From Saprospiraceae bacterium (GTDB taxonomy: Bacteria; Bacteroidota; Bacteroidia; Chitinophagales; Saprospiraceae), in the NCBI GenBank assembly GCA_016706365.1, contig JADJJU010000021.1, positions 1-5,022 on the forward strand: a DNA stretch of 5,022 bases, read 5' to 3'. Under the pieces are notes generated by a model. The model was not told where the DNA came from. It did no database searches and worked only from the letters and a program-made list of their open reading frames with translations. Shown here one piece after another: positions 1 through 4,164 of the stretch (position 1 is the first letter of the stretch; each line of letters opens with the position of its first letter). The position numbers and the translations under genes were made by a program.

Positions 1-986
1 TCTAGTATTTCTTTGCGTGACTTTCCACTGCCTAACTCTCTAACTTCAACGTCGTGAGGAAAGTTATGACTTCCATAAGTGTAAGGTTTTTCTTTAACAA
101 TCTTAGTATAGTGATTAAGTCCTTGTCCGTGATTCTCATAGTAGTCAATCATTCTCTTTTCATTACCAGTCAACTGAAAGAAGCCTATTGTAGTATAGTC
201 TGATATTCCTAAATCCCAAAAAGTATGGACTGGTAGGATTGGGTCATACGGAACAATGCCAATTCTTCCGCTTCGTCTAGCTTCAGCAACTTCTCTTGAA
301 TAATATGCTCCTTTAATTGAGGCTTCAAAACTACAATACCATTCCTGTAAAAACTCTTCTTCGGTCATTGACTTACGAGCATCTTCTAACTCGTTAGGTT
401 TTATCGTATCCGTTTGATCAACAGTTAAAAGAAGTCTCAGCCATTTATCTAGGTCATCTCGTTTCTTTCCTTCATAATCTAATCCTTCATAAAGTCTCCA
501 AAATTCATTCTTACCTTTAGGTGTTCCAATCCAGATAGCATACCCTTGATGGTCTGCTAAAGCTGGTCTGATAATTTCTGAAAATATGTTTGATGGTTGT
601 TGAGAGTATTCATCAAAGACAACTCCCCACAAAGCTATACCTCGTAAGCTATCAGGGTTGTCTGCTCCATATAAAGTTATTCGTGAGCCATTAGGATAAT
701 CAATTCGTAATTCACTTTCATTAATCTTAATACCCGGAATAGGTCTAGAGAATTGCTTTAAATAATCCCACGCTACTGACTTAGCTTGTTTATAGGTTGG
801 AGCAATATAGGCAAACTTAGCTCCTTGAATTTTAATAGCATCTCGTATTAAGTGATTAATACAAGCAACAGTCTTTCCTGCTCGTCTATGTAAGACTAGG
901 ACTATCCAGCGTTTTCCGCAGTTGTGGAATTGGGTAGCCCAATTTCTTGGTCTATAGGGGATAATGATTCGTTGGGTGTCGCCCAT
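1..986 (-). CDS. terL: Phage terminase large subunit (partial, C-terminus beyond window)
   Basis: This is the motor and nuclease that packages phage DNA into procapsids. The frame is open from an ATG at 986 to the left edge, giving 328 residues without a stop. The N-terminal ATPase has a Walker A variant HRRAGKT (residues 33-39), a Walker B GVVFDEY (121-127, with D125 and E126) and a coupling motif GTPKG (154-158). The RNase H-like nuclease domain begins near residue 255 with FWDLG (D258), and PHD (D312) is the probable second metal ligand. The third acidic residue and the last part of the domain are missing, as expected for a family of roughly 400-500 residues. An in-frame TAA lies four codons upstream of the ATG, and no other start codon lies between, so 986 is the first possible start. 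The gene overlaps the end of the small terminase gene by 85 bases. An AGGGAG at 1006-1011 is the nearest ribosome-site candidate but is rather far away (19 bases). Identity is certain from the motifs; the exact start is less so. Confidence 0.96.
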   Translation of the reverse strand, partial: MGDTQRIIIPYRPRNWATQFHNCGKRWIVLVLHRRAGKTVACINHLIRDAIKIQGAKFAYIAPTYKQAKSVAWDYLKQFSRPIPGIKINESELRIDYPNGSRITLYGADNPDSLRGIALWGVVFDEYSQQPSNIFSEIIRPALADHQGYAIWIGTPKGKNEFWRLYEGLDYEGKKRDDLDKWLRLLLTVDQTDTIKPNELEDARKSMTEEEFLQEWYCSFEASIKGAYYSREVAEARRSGRIGIVPYDPILPVHTFWDLGISDYTTIGFFQLTGNEKRMIDYYENHGQGLNHYTKIVKEKPYTYGSHNFPHDVEVRELGSGKSRKEIL

Positions 987-1192
987 TGAAGTGTTGCATT
1001 AAAGTCTCCCTCAACTTCTTGAGGAATCATCTTTGTGTAAGCTTTAGCTAATTGTTCAGCAGCCCATTTCTTATCAGATTTATCACCTGTCTCAAACATT
1101 TCCTTTAGAAAATGAAAGAATGGTTGAGATAATTCACTGTATCTCTCAACTATTTGTAGTTCTTCAAATTTGGATTTTCTTCCTGTCTTCAT
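902..1192 (-). CDS. terS: Phage terminase small subunit (probable)
   Basis: This 96-residue protein would bind phage DNA and present it to the large subunit. It lies immediately upstream of terL and overlaps it by 85 bases, the usual place for terS. The protein is mostly helical and charged, with an N-terminal basic segment (MKTGRKSKFEEL), a middle region rich in Lys, Glu and Ala (residues 37-53), and the segment KMIPQEVEGD (54-63). That segment resembles, from memory, small terminase subunits of other phages. The last 28 or so residues are Asn/Ser/Pro-rich and encoded in the overlap, so their composition may be constrained by the terL frame. The start ATG at 1192 has only a weak GAG-type site before it. 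The gap to the preceding gene is 15 bases, so it is probably in the same operon. No catalytic motif is expected, so the call rests on position and general character. Confidence 0.72.
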   Translation of the reverse strand: MKTGRKSKFEELQIVERYSELSQPFFHFLKEMFETGDKSDKKWAAEQLAKAYTKMIPQEVEGDFNATLQWATPNESLSPIDQEIGLPNSTTAENAG

Positions 1193-1207
1193 ATTTCTCG
1201 TTAAGTA

Positions 1208-1588
1208 TTAATCTTTATCTAATGTTAGCTTTTCTTTATTCTTATTTTCCATTATTTGTTGACGTTCTTGCTTCCTTTTATCTCCTATCTCTTTCAGCCA
1301 ATCAGGGATATATGTATAGAGTCCTACCCACAAACCATTCTTCTCATAAAATTTCCAGTTAGGTTGATCAGGTTTAACTGTATCTTGTCCCCATATTTCA
1401 CCGGGATAAATGTTTTCTTCTTTCTGAATTAATGACCAGTATTCTTTAGGTAAGTAGAAGTTTCTTTTTCCGTCTGCCCTACCAAAGGCTAAGTCTAATA
1501 AGGGTTGGCTTTTAGGAATCTGTAGTTGTAATCTTAGAGCATCAAAGATTGAACAATACTCTCTGGTTAAGGACATATCTTCAATCAT
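1208..1588 (-). CDS. Hypothetical phage protein, 126 aa, upstream of terS
   Basis: I do not recognise this protein. It has no signal peptide or membrane segment. The middle (about residues 40-100) is rich in Trp, Tyr and Phe, including YLPKEYW, GEIWGQD, NWKFYEKNGLWVGLYTY and PDWL, which suggests a small folded domain. The last 25 residues are highly charged (EIGDKRKQERQQ, then KNKEKLTLDKD) and are likely a helix or a disordered tail. I chose the ATG at 1588 because it follows the TGA of the previous gene after a single T, the same junction seen at two other places in this operon. A GTG at 1606 would add six residues but has a GAGGG only two bases away, and an ATG at 1576 is also possible. Its position just before the terminase genes is consistent with a packaging or DNA-handling accessory, but nothing in the sequence shows this. 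Confidence 0.8.
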   Translation of the reverse strand: MIEDMSLTREYCSIFDALRLQLQIPKSQPLLDLAFGRADGKRNFYLPKEYWSLIQKEENIYPGEIWGQDTVKPDQPNWKFYEKNGLWVGLYTYIPDWLKEIGDKRKQERQQIMENKNKEKLTLDKD

Positions 1589-1589
1589 A

Positions 1590-1748
1590 TCATTGACAAC
1601 TATCACAACCCTCTAGGTCTGCTGGGTCTACAGGGCAAGATTTCTTTAACTGTTTATTCTTTTCAAGGTTTTTCCAGACAGCGTCTAAATGTTCCTGTTC
1701 TTCTTTAGTTGGTTGTTTCTTGTAAGCTGCTAAAGGGTCAAAGCTCAT
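1590..1748 (-). CDS. Small hypothetical protein with C-terminal CxxC, 52 aa
   Basis: This short soluble protein begins MSFDPLAAYKKQPT. It has a Lys/Glu-rich helical middle (residues 14-37) and ends with three cysteines, C38, C48 and C51, the last two as CDSC. They could bind a metal together with a partner or a fourth ligand, but with three cysteines and one His (H20) this is uncertain. The ATG at 1748 lies one base after the TAA of the 44-aa gene. The frame stays open further upstream to a TTG near 1838, giving an 82-aa version. That extension lies wholly across the 44-aa gene in another frame, so I prefer the short form. No good Shine-Dalgarno site precedes either start, so translation probably depends on coupling to the previous gene. 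Function is unknown. Confidence 0.68.
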   Translation of the reverse strand: MSFDPLAAYKKQPTKEEQEHLDAVWKNLEKNKQLKKSCPVDPADLEGCDSCQ

Positions 1749-1749
1749 A

Positions 1750-1884
1750 TTACTTTTTCTTAGTGTTCTTTGGTCTAAGGTTATTGTAAACTGTAAACAA
1801 TTTAACAGTTGCTCCTTCGGTATAGCCTTTAGCACCAAAGTTACTTACTGAGCCAGTTCTCTTTGTTGTTGGTCGTTTTTTCAT
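1750..1884 (-). CDS. Small basic protein, 44 aa
   Basis: This short gene fills the space between the zinc-ribbon gene (stop at 1889) and the 52-aa gene (start at 1748). The protein starts MKKRPTTKRTGS and ends RPKNTKKK, so both ends are strongly positive around a more neutral middle (FGAKGYTEGATVKLFTVYNN). There are no acidic residues except one Glu. Such composition fits nucleic-acid binding, but that is inference. The ATG at 1884 lies four bases after the preceding TAA, and the gene's own TAA is one base before the next ATG. This tiling, start to stop without gaps, is the main reason to believe the gene. No clear Shine-Dalgarno site lies at the normal distance. I do not recognise the family. 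Confidence 0.6.
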   Translation of the reverse strand: MKKRPTTKRTGSVSNFGAKGYTEGATVKLFTVYNNLRPKNTKKK

Positions 1885-1888
1885 ACAA

Positions 1889-2071
1889 TTATTTAGAATA
1901 CCACTTCTCTCCTAGTTTTAAGTAACCAGTAGTTGAAGTAGTTTTATTAATTATTACTCCAAAGGAAACTTTACAATAATCACAATACCAAGAACCAGAG
2001 TTAGTAGTGCTTCCGCCTATTATTCTTTTACAGGTAGGGCAACGTTCTGATTTAGGGTATGGCTTTTTCAT
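1889..2071 (-). CDS. Zinc-ribbon protein, 60 aa
   Basis: A tiny protein with two CxxC knuckles, CPTC (C11, C14) and CDYC (C30, C33), spaced by 15 residues. This is the classic layout of a four-cysteine zinc ribbon. Between them lies a Gly/Ser/Thr-rich turn (IIGGSTTNSGSWY), and after the second knuckle a short beta-rich tail ending GEKWYSK. Proteins of this kind bind DNA, RNA or another protein; no enzyme activity is suggested. The ATG at 2071 overlaps the end of the 117-aa gene by 20 bases, and there is no later ATG that would keep the first knuckle. A strong ribosome site is not visible, so coupling to the previous gene is likely. Small zinc ribbons are frequent in phage genomes but this one cannot be assigned to a named family by eye. 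Confidence 0.8.
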   Translation of the reverse strand: MKKPYPKSERCPTCKRIIGGSTTNSGSWYCDYCKVSFGVIINKTTSTTGYLKLGEKWYSK

Positions 2072-2405
2072 ATTGTTTGAACTTATTTTCTATATAATAT
2101 TTTCCATTTACTTCGGTAATTAATAGATAATGAGTTCCGGTTTTATCTTTTACTTTACACTTATTGTGTAATCCGCAATAGGATTCAATATATTCTGCAC
2201 CTGTTGTCTTTTCATTGCCATCTAAAAATAATTGAAAATCTGGCACTCCTTGTATAATACCACTACTTCCATATTTACTACAATCACATTTGTAAGAATA
2301 TCTGTAGTATGGGATTGGTTCGTCTTCTTGTCTCTTGGCTATAGATAAACAATGAATACAAATGTATTCTTTAGGTTCTTTTAAATTGTCTATCTTAATC
2401 TTCAT
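2052..2405 (-). CDS. Cys-rich putative zinc-binding phage protein, 117 aa
   Basis: I do not recognise this family. The first half has a CxxC (C16, C19) and, 20 residues later, a CxC (C40, C42), which together could hold one zinc ion. Two more cysteines sit at C77 and C83 around a histidine (CGLHNKC). The segment between (FQLFLDGNE) and the end (THYLLITEVNGKYYIENKF) look like beta strands. There is no export signal, so the cysteines are more likely metal ligands than disulfides. I chose the ATG at 2405 rather than one eight codons earlier. It has AGAGGA at 2414-2419 with eight bases of spacing, and follows the TAA of the 128-aa gene after a single T. The next gene, another zinc-binding protein, starts inside its end. 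Confidence 0.75.
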   Translation of the reverse strand: MKIKIDNLKEPKEYICIHCLSIAKRQEDEPIPYYRYSYKCDCSKYGSSGIIQGVPDFQLFLDGNEKTTGAEYIESYCGLHNKCKVKDKTGTHYLLITEVNGKYYIENKFKQYEKAIP

Positions 2406-2406
2406 A

Positions 2407-2793
2407 TTAACAATCCTCTGCGTCTTCAAAGTATGATTTATAAACTGCTGGGACTTTAGGCGTGACTACTATTAGTTCTCCTGTTTCAGGATCTTGCTCA
2501 GTAACTTCAGGGACTTCTTCACTTACTAATACTGGTAAAACTGTTGGGTCTGATTTTAATAGCTGATAAAAGTAAACAAATGTATTGTTCTCAAAATTAG
2601 AATCGTCAACGTCATTAAACAAAAGATGTTCACTGTGGATTGGTTTGTCTCCAGCTTGCCTTGATTCATACGAAGTATAGAGACTTACATTGAGTTGCAA
2701 AGCCTTAGAAGGCTTGTCGTAGCTAAAACTTTCTACATTCCAGTAGTTAGCTGAAACATCACTATTAATTGCTTTGGTTTTTCGTAATCCCAT
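2407..2793 (-). CDS. Hypothetical phage protein, 128 aa, first gene of the packaging operon
   Basis: The first half (residues 8-60) reads like a beta-rich domain: ANYWNVESFSYD, then KALQLNVSLYTSYESRQAG, then KPIHSEHLLF. It resembles in outline small virion-associated proteins found among structural genes of other phages, which share the pattern of Tyr-Trp, an alternating strand, and Ser-x-Glu-Ala/Ser-Arg. This is recollection rather than a demonstrated match. The second half is acidic, with a Val/Pro/Glu-rich stretch (VLVSEEVPEVTEQDPETGEL) that may be a flexible hairpin, and the end is AVYKSYFEDAEDC. The ATG at 2793 is the first start in the frame. It has no Shine-Dalgarno site and lies only 14 bases after a TATAAT box, so its message may be nearly leaderless. 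It is the first gene after a strong terminator and therefore opens a new transcription unit. Confidence 0.8.
   Translation of the reverse strand: MGLRKTKAINSDVSANYWNVESFSYDKPSKALQLNVSLYTSYESRQAGDKPIHSEHLLFNDVDDSNFENNTFVYFYQLLKSDPTVLPVLVSEEVPEVTEQDPETGELIVVTPKVPAVYKSYFEDAEDC
2414..2419 (-). promoter_or_regulatory. Ribosome binding site that sets the start of the 117-aa gene
   Basis: AGAGGA lies eight bases before the ATG at 2405 and inside the last codons of the preceding gene. It favours 2405 over the in-frame ATG at 2429, which has no such site and would overlap the preceding gene. Confidence 0.6.
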
Positions 2794-2807
2794 AGAGATT
2801 GAGTTTA

Positions 2808-2813
2808 ATTATA
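2808..2813 (-). promoter_or_regulatory. Promoter -10 box for the packaging operon
   Basis: A perfect TATAAT lies between the terminator of the upstream unit and the ATG at 2793. The -35 region at 16-18 bases falls in the T-tract of the terminator and is poor (TTTATT-like). Initiation about seven bases downstream would leave a leader of only about seven bases. The local AT-richness makes a chance match possible. Confidence 0.5.
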
Positions 2814-2825
2814 TTCTTATTCTAT

Positions 2826-2861
2826 CAAAAAATAAAAAAGCCCGCAAGTGTTATTGCGAGC
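2826..2861 (-). terminator. Rho-independent terminator after the 79-aa gene
   Basis: On the minus strand an 8-bp stem GCTCGCAA / TTGCGGGC (one T-G wobble) closes a six-base loop TAACAC and is followed by TTTTTTATTTTTT. The stem arms are at 2854-2861 and 2840-2847. The stop codon of the 79-aa gene (2851-2853) forms the first half of the loop, so the last codons of the gene make up one arm. This ends the upstream transcription unit. Confidence 0.93.
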
Positions 2862-3090
2862 TGTAGAGATTAAATCGTGTCTTAAAGTTTTCATAGTCTC
2901 TTTTCTTGTGTCGTAGTATCCTCCTCAAAAGAACTATTGCTTCTTCCTTGCTTCTTTCACCGAACAAAGTGTTCCAGTGATGAGTTTTGTTAAAGCGTGG
3001 GCTTGAGATTAGGTCAATCACTACATCAATTGAAACAGGATTGCCAAATAACTCTTTCCAAGCTTCTTTGTGTTTAGGTGTTAGTCGCAT
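2851..3090 (-). CDS. Hypothetical protein, 79 aa, coupled to the primase-like gene
   Basis: I do not recognise this small basic protein. It appears to be all-helical: a first helix around KHKEAWKELFG (residues 5-15), a second in IDVVIDLISS (21-30), a third in KEEAIVLLRRILRHKKRDYENFKTRF (48-73). There are no cysteines, membrane segments or clear DNA-binding motif, although the arginine- and lysine-rich third helix could contact nucleic acid or a partner. The start is well fixed: an AGGAGG at 3095-3100 lies four bases before the ATG at 3090. That site overlaps the TAG of the preceding gene, so ribosomes finishing the primase-like gene can restart here. The two proteins are therefore probably made together. 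The gene ends inside a terminator hairpin. Confidence 0.86.
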   Translation of the reverse strand: MRLTPKHKEAWKELFGNPVSIDVVIDLISSPRFNKTHHWNTLFGERSKEEAIVLLRRILRHKKRDYENFKTRFNLYSSQ

Positions 3091-3094
3091 ATTT

Positions 3095-3100
3095 CCTCCT
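3095..3100 (-). promoter_or_regulatory. AGGAGG ribosome binding site for the 79-aa gene, overlapping the upstream stop
   Basis: A perfect AGGAGG lies four bases before the ATG at 3090. Its first two bases belong to the TAG stop (3099-3101) of the primase-like gene, an arrangement that supports translational coupling. It is the strongest ribosome site in the window. Confidence 0.85.
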
Positions 3101-3896
3101 ATGGTGGGTTAAATGCATCAAGGAATTCATACTTATTGAACTCCCTGATTGGTTTTGTAGGGGATATTGCTCTGACAAAAAATCTCTCATAGAGTCGTGA
3201 AGCAATGTTATGCGGTTCTTTATGGATAAGCATAACAGAATGAAGATTGCTTGCCTCTGTAATGGCTTGAAATTGGCTGTCAGTCATTGAGTTTCCAAGA
3301 AGGCTGGCTGTGTAAGGATAACCCATTGCGATTATCTTAAGAGCGTCAAATGGGTCTGTGGTTAGAATTAACACTTCAGAACCATTGACATTGTTAAGAT
3401 TCCACACTGGTCTTTGAAAACCTTTAGGGAAAAGCCAGTTGCCGTCTTTGTAACCAACATAACCGACAGTTGAGCCGTCCAGGTCTTTGCAAAGTAAAGC
3501 AATGCGTCCTGCCATTATTGACCGCTGTTTCACATAACCGATTGAGTATTCTTCAGCCAAGTCTTCTGTTATATCAAAAGTCATTAGCTGTTCGGTGTAA
3601 TGAAGTTCAAGATCAGGTAACTTCTTTTCCTCTTTAGGTTTGTCAATTAGAAACTGTTTCTTAATCTCAAGGGCTGCGGCTCTGAGGTCAATCTGTTTGT
3701 GGTGGGTTAAGAAGTTTATGACACTTCCTTTTTGTGTCTTATCTTTCGTTGAAAAATAAAGGTTCTTTTCTTTGGTGACAATAAATCCGTCACCTTTTAA
3801 TTCTTTGTCCGTTTCTTTGAACGGAATATTAAGCCAGTTCAACAGTTGCATAAACTGCACTTGTTGGCTTATCTCTTTGAAGTTTAAGTATTCCAT
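3099..3896 (-). CDS. DnaG-like primase/TOPRIM protein with degenerate zinc and catalytic sites
   Basis: The 265-residue protein has the domain order of a short DnaG-type primase or TOPRIM protein. Residues 15-83 follow the pattern of a CHC2 zinc finger (LLNWLNIPF, GDGFIVTKEKNLYFS, KGSVINFLTHH, then an AAALEIKKQF helix), but none of the zinc cysteines or histidines is in place. Residues 118-167 match the primase linker core (SIGYVKQ, AGRIALLCKDLDGSTVGYVGYKDG). Residues 173-245 resemble TOPRIM. Where the family has EGxxD the protein has TDPFD, so the glutamate is T180 while D184 is kept. Where it has DxD the protein has HKE (225-227). It is therefore probably not an active primase and may bind DNA or a replication partner. 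An ATG at 3896 with AGGAG five bases upstream is preferred; an upstream ATG at 3938 would place the promoter inside the gene. Its own promoter and the coupled 79-aa gene downstream form a two-gene operon. Confidence 0.78.
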   Translation of the reverse strand: MEYLNFKEISQQVQFMQLLNWLNIPFKETDKELKGDGFIVTKEKNLYFSTKDKTQKGSVINFLTHHKQIDLRAAALEIKKQFLIDKPKEEKKLPDLELHYTEQLMTFDITEDLAEEYSIGYVKQRSIMAGRIALLCKDLDGSTVGYVGYKDGNWLFPKGFQRPVWNLNNVNGSEVLILTTDPFDALKIIAMGYPYTASLLGNSMTDSQFQAITEASNLHSVMLIHKEPHNIASRLYERFFVRAISPTKPIREFNKYEFLDAFNPP

Positions 3897-3901
3897 TATT
3901 A

Positions 3902-3906
3902 CTCCT
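3902..3906 (-). promoter_or_regulatory. Ribosome binding site of the primase-like gene
   Basis: AGGAG lies five bases before the ATG at 3896 in an A-rich stretch. It decides this start against the in-frame ATG 14 codons upstream at 3938, which has no such site. Confidence 0.82.
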
Positions 3907-3926
3907 TTTTTTAAAGTTCTAGAGTA

Positions 3927-3935
3927 ATTATAGCA
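3927..3935 (-). promoter_or_regulatory. Extended -10 promoter of the primase-like gene
   Basis: TGCTATAAT is a perfect -10 hexamer with the TGn extension, which lets sigma-70-type polymerase start without a good -35. The -35 at 17 bases (TGGCTA, 3950-3955) is poor and lies within an inverted repeat. The predicted leader to the ATG at 3896 is about 23 bases and contains the ribosome site. Confidence 0.72.
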
Positions 3936-3937
3936 CA

Positions 3938-3960
3938 AAGGCTGGGGGTTAGCCAGCCTT
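3938..3960 (-). terminator. GC-rich hairpin: weak terminator of the RNA candidate, or operator of the next promoter
   Basis: A perfect 8-bp inverted repeat, AAGGCTGG / CCAGCCTT on the minus strand, encloses a seven-base loop CTAACCC. Only three T residues follow (CCTTTGTG), so as a terminator it is weak. It lies immediately upstream of the extended -10 at 3927-3935 and covers the place of the -35, so it could equally be a protein-binding site that controls the primase-like gene. Confidence 0.5.
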
Positions 3961-4152
3961 ATTAGTGTGTAGAACTACAGATTAGCAACAAAGTTTGATT
4001 TACGCTCTAACTCGGAAGTCTAACCCATAAACAGCAAGAGCGTTCTCCCTCCACCCGTTTGTGGTGACCCCACATATCTCTTTGCAAAGAAGGCAAGTAG
4101 AGTAATGCCATCTATGCTTGATGAGCTTTGCCCGTAGTATCAAGGTAGTTCT
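3938..4152 (-). ncRNA. Candidate structured noncoding RNA between the ATPase and the primase-like gene
   Basis: No convincing reading frame fills 3897-4164, a 268-base gap in otherwise tightly packed DNA. A TATAAT box at 4159-4164 predicts transcription from about 4152. From exactly that base, AGAACTAC (4145-4152) can pair with GTAGTTCT (3971-3978), closing the two ends of a roughly 180-base RNA. Inside, ACGCTCT (4037-4043) pairs with AGAGCGT (4002-4008) to form a stem with a 28-base loop. CCAC and GTGG around 4055-4070 and GCAAAG / CTTTGC around 4085-4130 offer further helices. The terminator-like hairpin at 3938-3960 would give the 3' end. I do not recognise the RNA: signatures of tRNA, tmRNA, RNase P RNA, SRP RNA and common riboswitches are absent. 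It could instead be a long regulatory leader of the primase-like gene, or a DNA structure such as a replication or transfer origin. Pairings were found by eye without energy calculation. Confidence 0.5.
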
Positions 4153-4160
4153 GTCTTGAT
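4139..4160. repeat. Inverted repeat overlapping the -10 of the RNA promoter
   Basis: ATCAAG / CTTGAT, six bases each, are separated by ten bases. One arm overlaps the last two bases of the TATAAT box and the repeat spans the predicted transcription start. It may be an operator for a dimeric repressor. The spacer holds the 5' arm of the long-range RNA pairing, so a small competing hairpin is another reading. Confidence 0.4.
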
Positions 4161-4164
4161 TATA
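4159..4164 (-). promoter_or_regulatory. Promoter -10 box of the RNA candidate
   Basis: A perfect TATAAT directly follows the TAG stop (4165-4167) of the ATPase gene. The -35 position, within the end of that gene, is poor (TTCTCG or TTTCTC at 17-18 bases). The start would be near 4152. Confidence 0.5.

Noticed and set aside
1120..1362. Plus-strand open frame of 80 codons with a hydrophobic, membrane-like translation
   Set aside because: It lies opposite terS and the 126-aa gene. Its Leu/Phe/Tyr-rich look is what the antisense of Lys/Glu-rich coding DNA gives, and no other plus-strand gene is near.
1749..1838. N-terminal extension of the 52-aa protein to 82 residues from a TTG
   Set aside because: The extension lies entirely over the 44-aa gene in another frame, uses a rare start, and breaks the stop-T-ATG pattern; the ATG at 1748 is more likely.
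3897..3938. Fourteen-codon upstream extension of the primase-like gene
   Set aside because: It would place the extended -10 promoter and the AGGAG site inside the coding region and has no ribosome site of its own.
3990..4025. GTTAGAGC-like sequence recalling a tRNA D-arm
   Set aside because: No partner GCTC at D-arm distance, no T-loop GTTCRA and no 7-bp acceptor stem can be found.
4002..4043. GCTGTTTA...CTTCCG segment recalling SRP RNA
   Set aside because: The invariant GGAAGGAAGCA core of SRP RNA is absent and the pairing does not fit its hairpin.
4043..4062. GGTGGAGGGA motif like the conserved core of the SAM-I riboswitch
   Set aside because: The other SAM-I parts, such as the GGCAACC segment and the kink-turn stem, are absent, and the downstream gene has no link to methionine.
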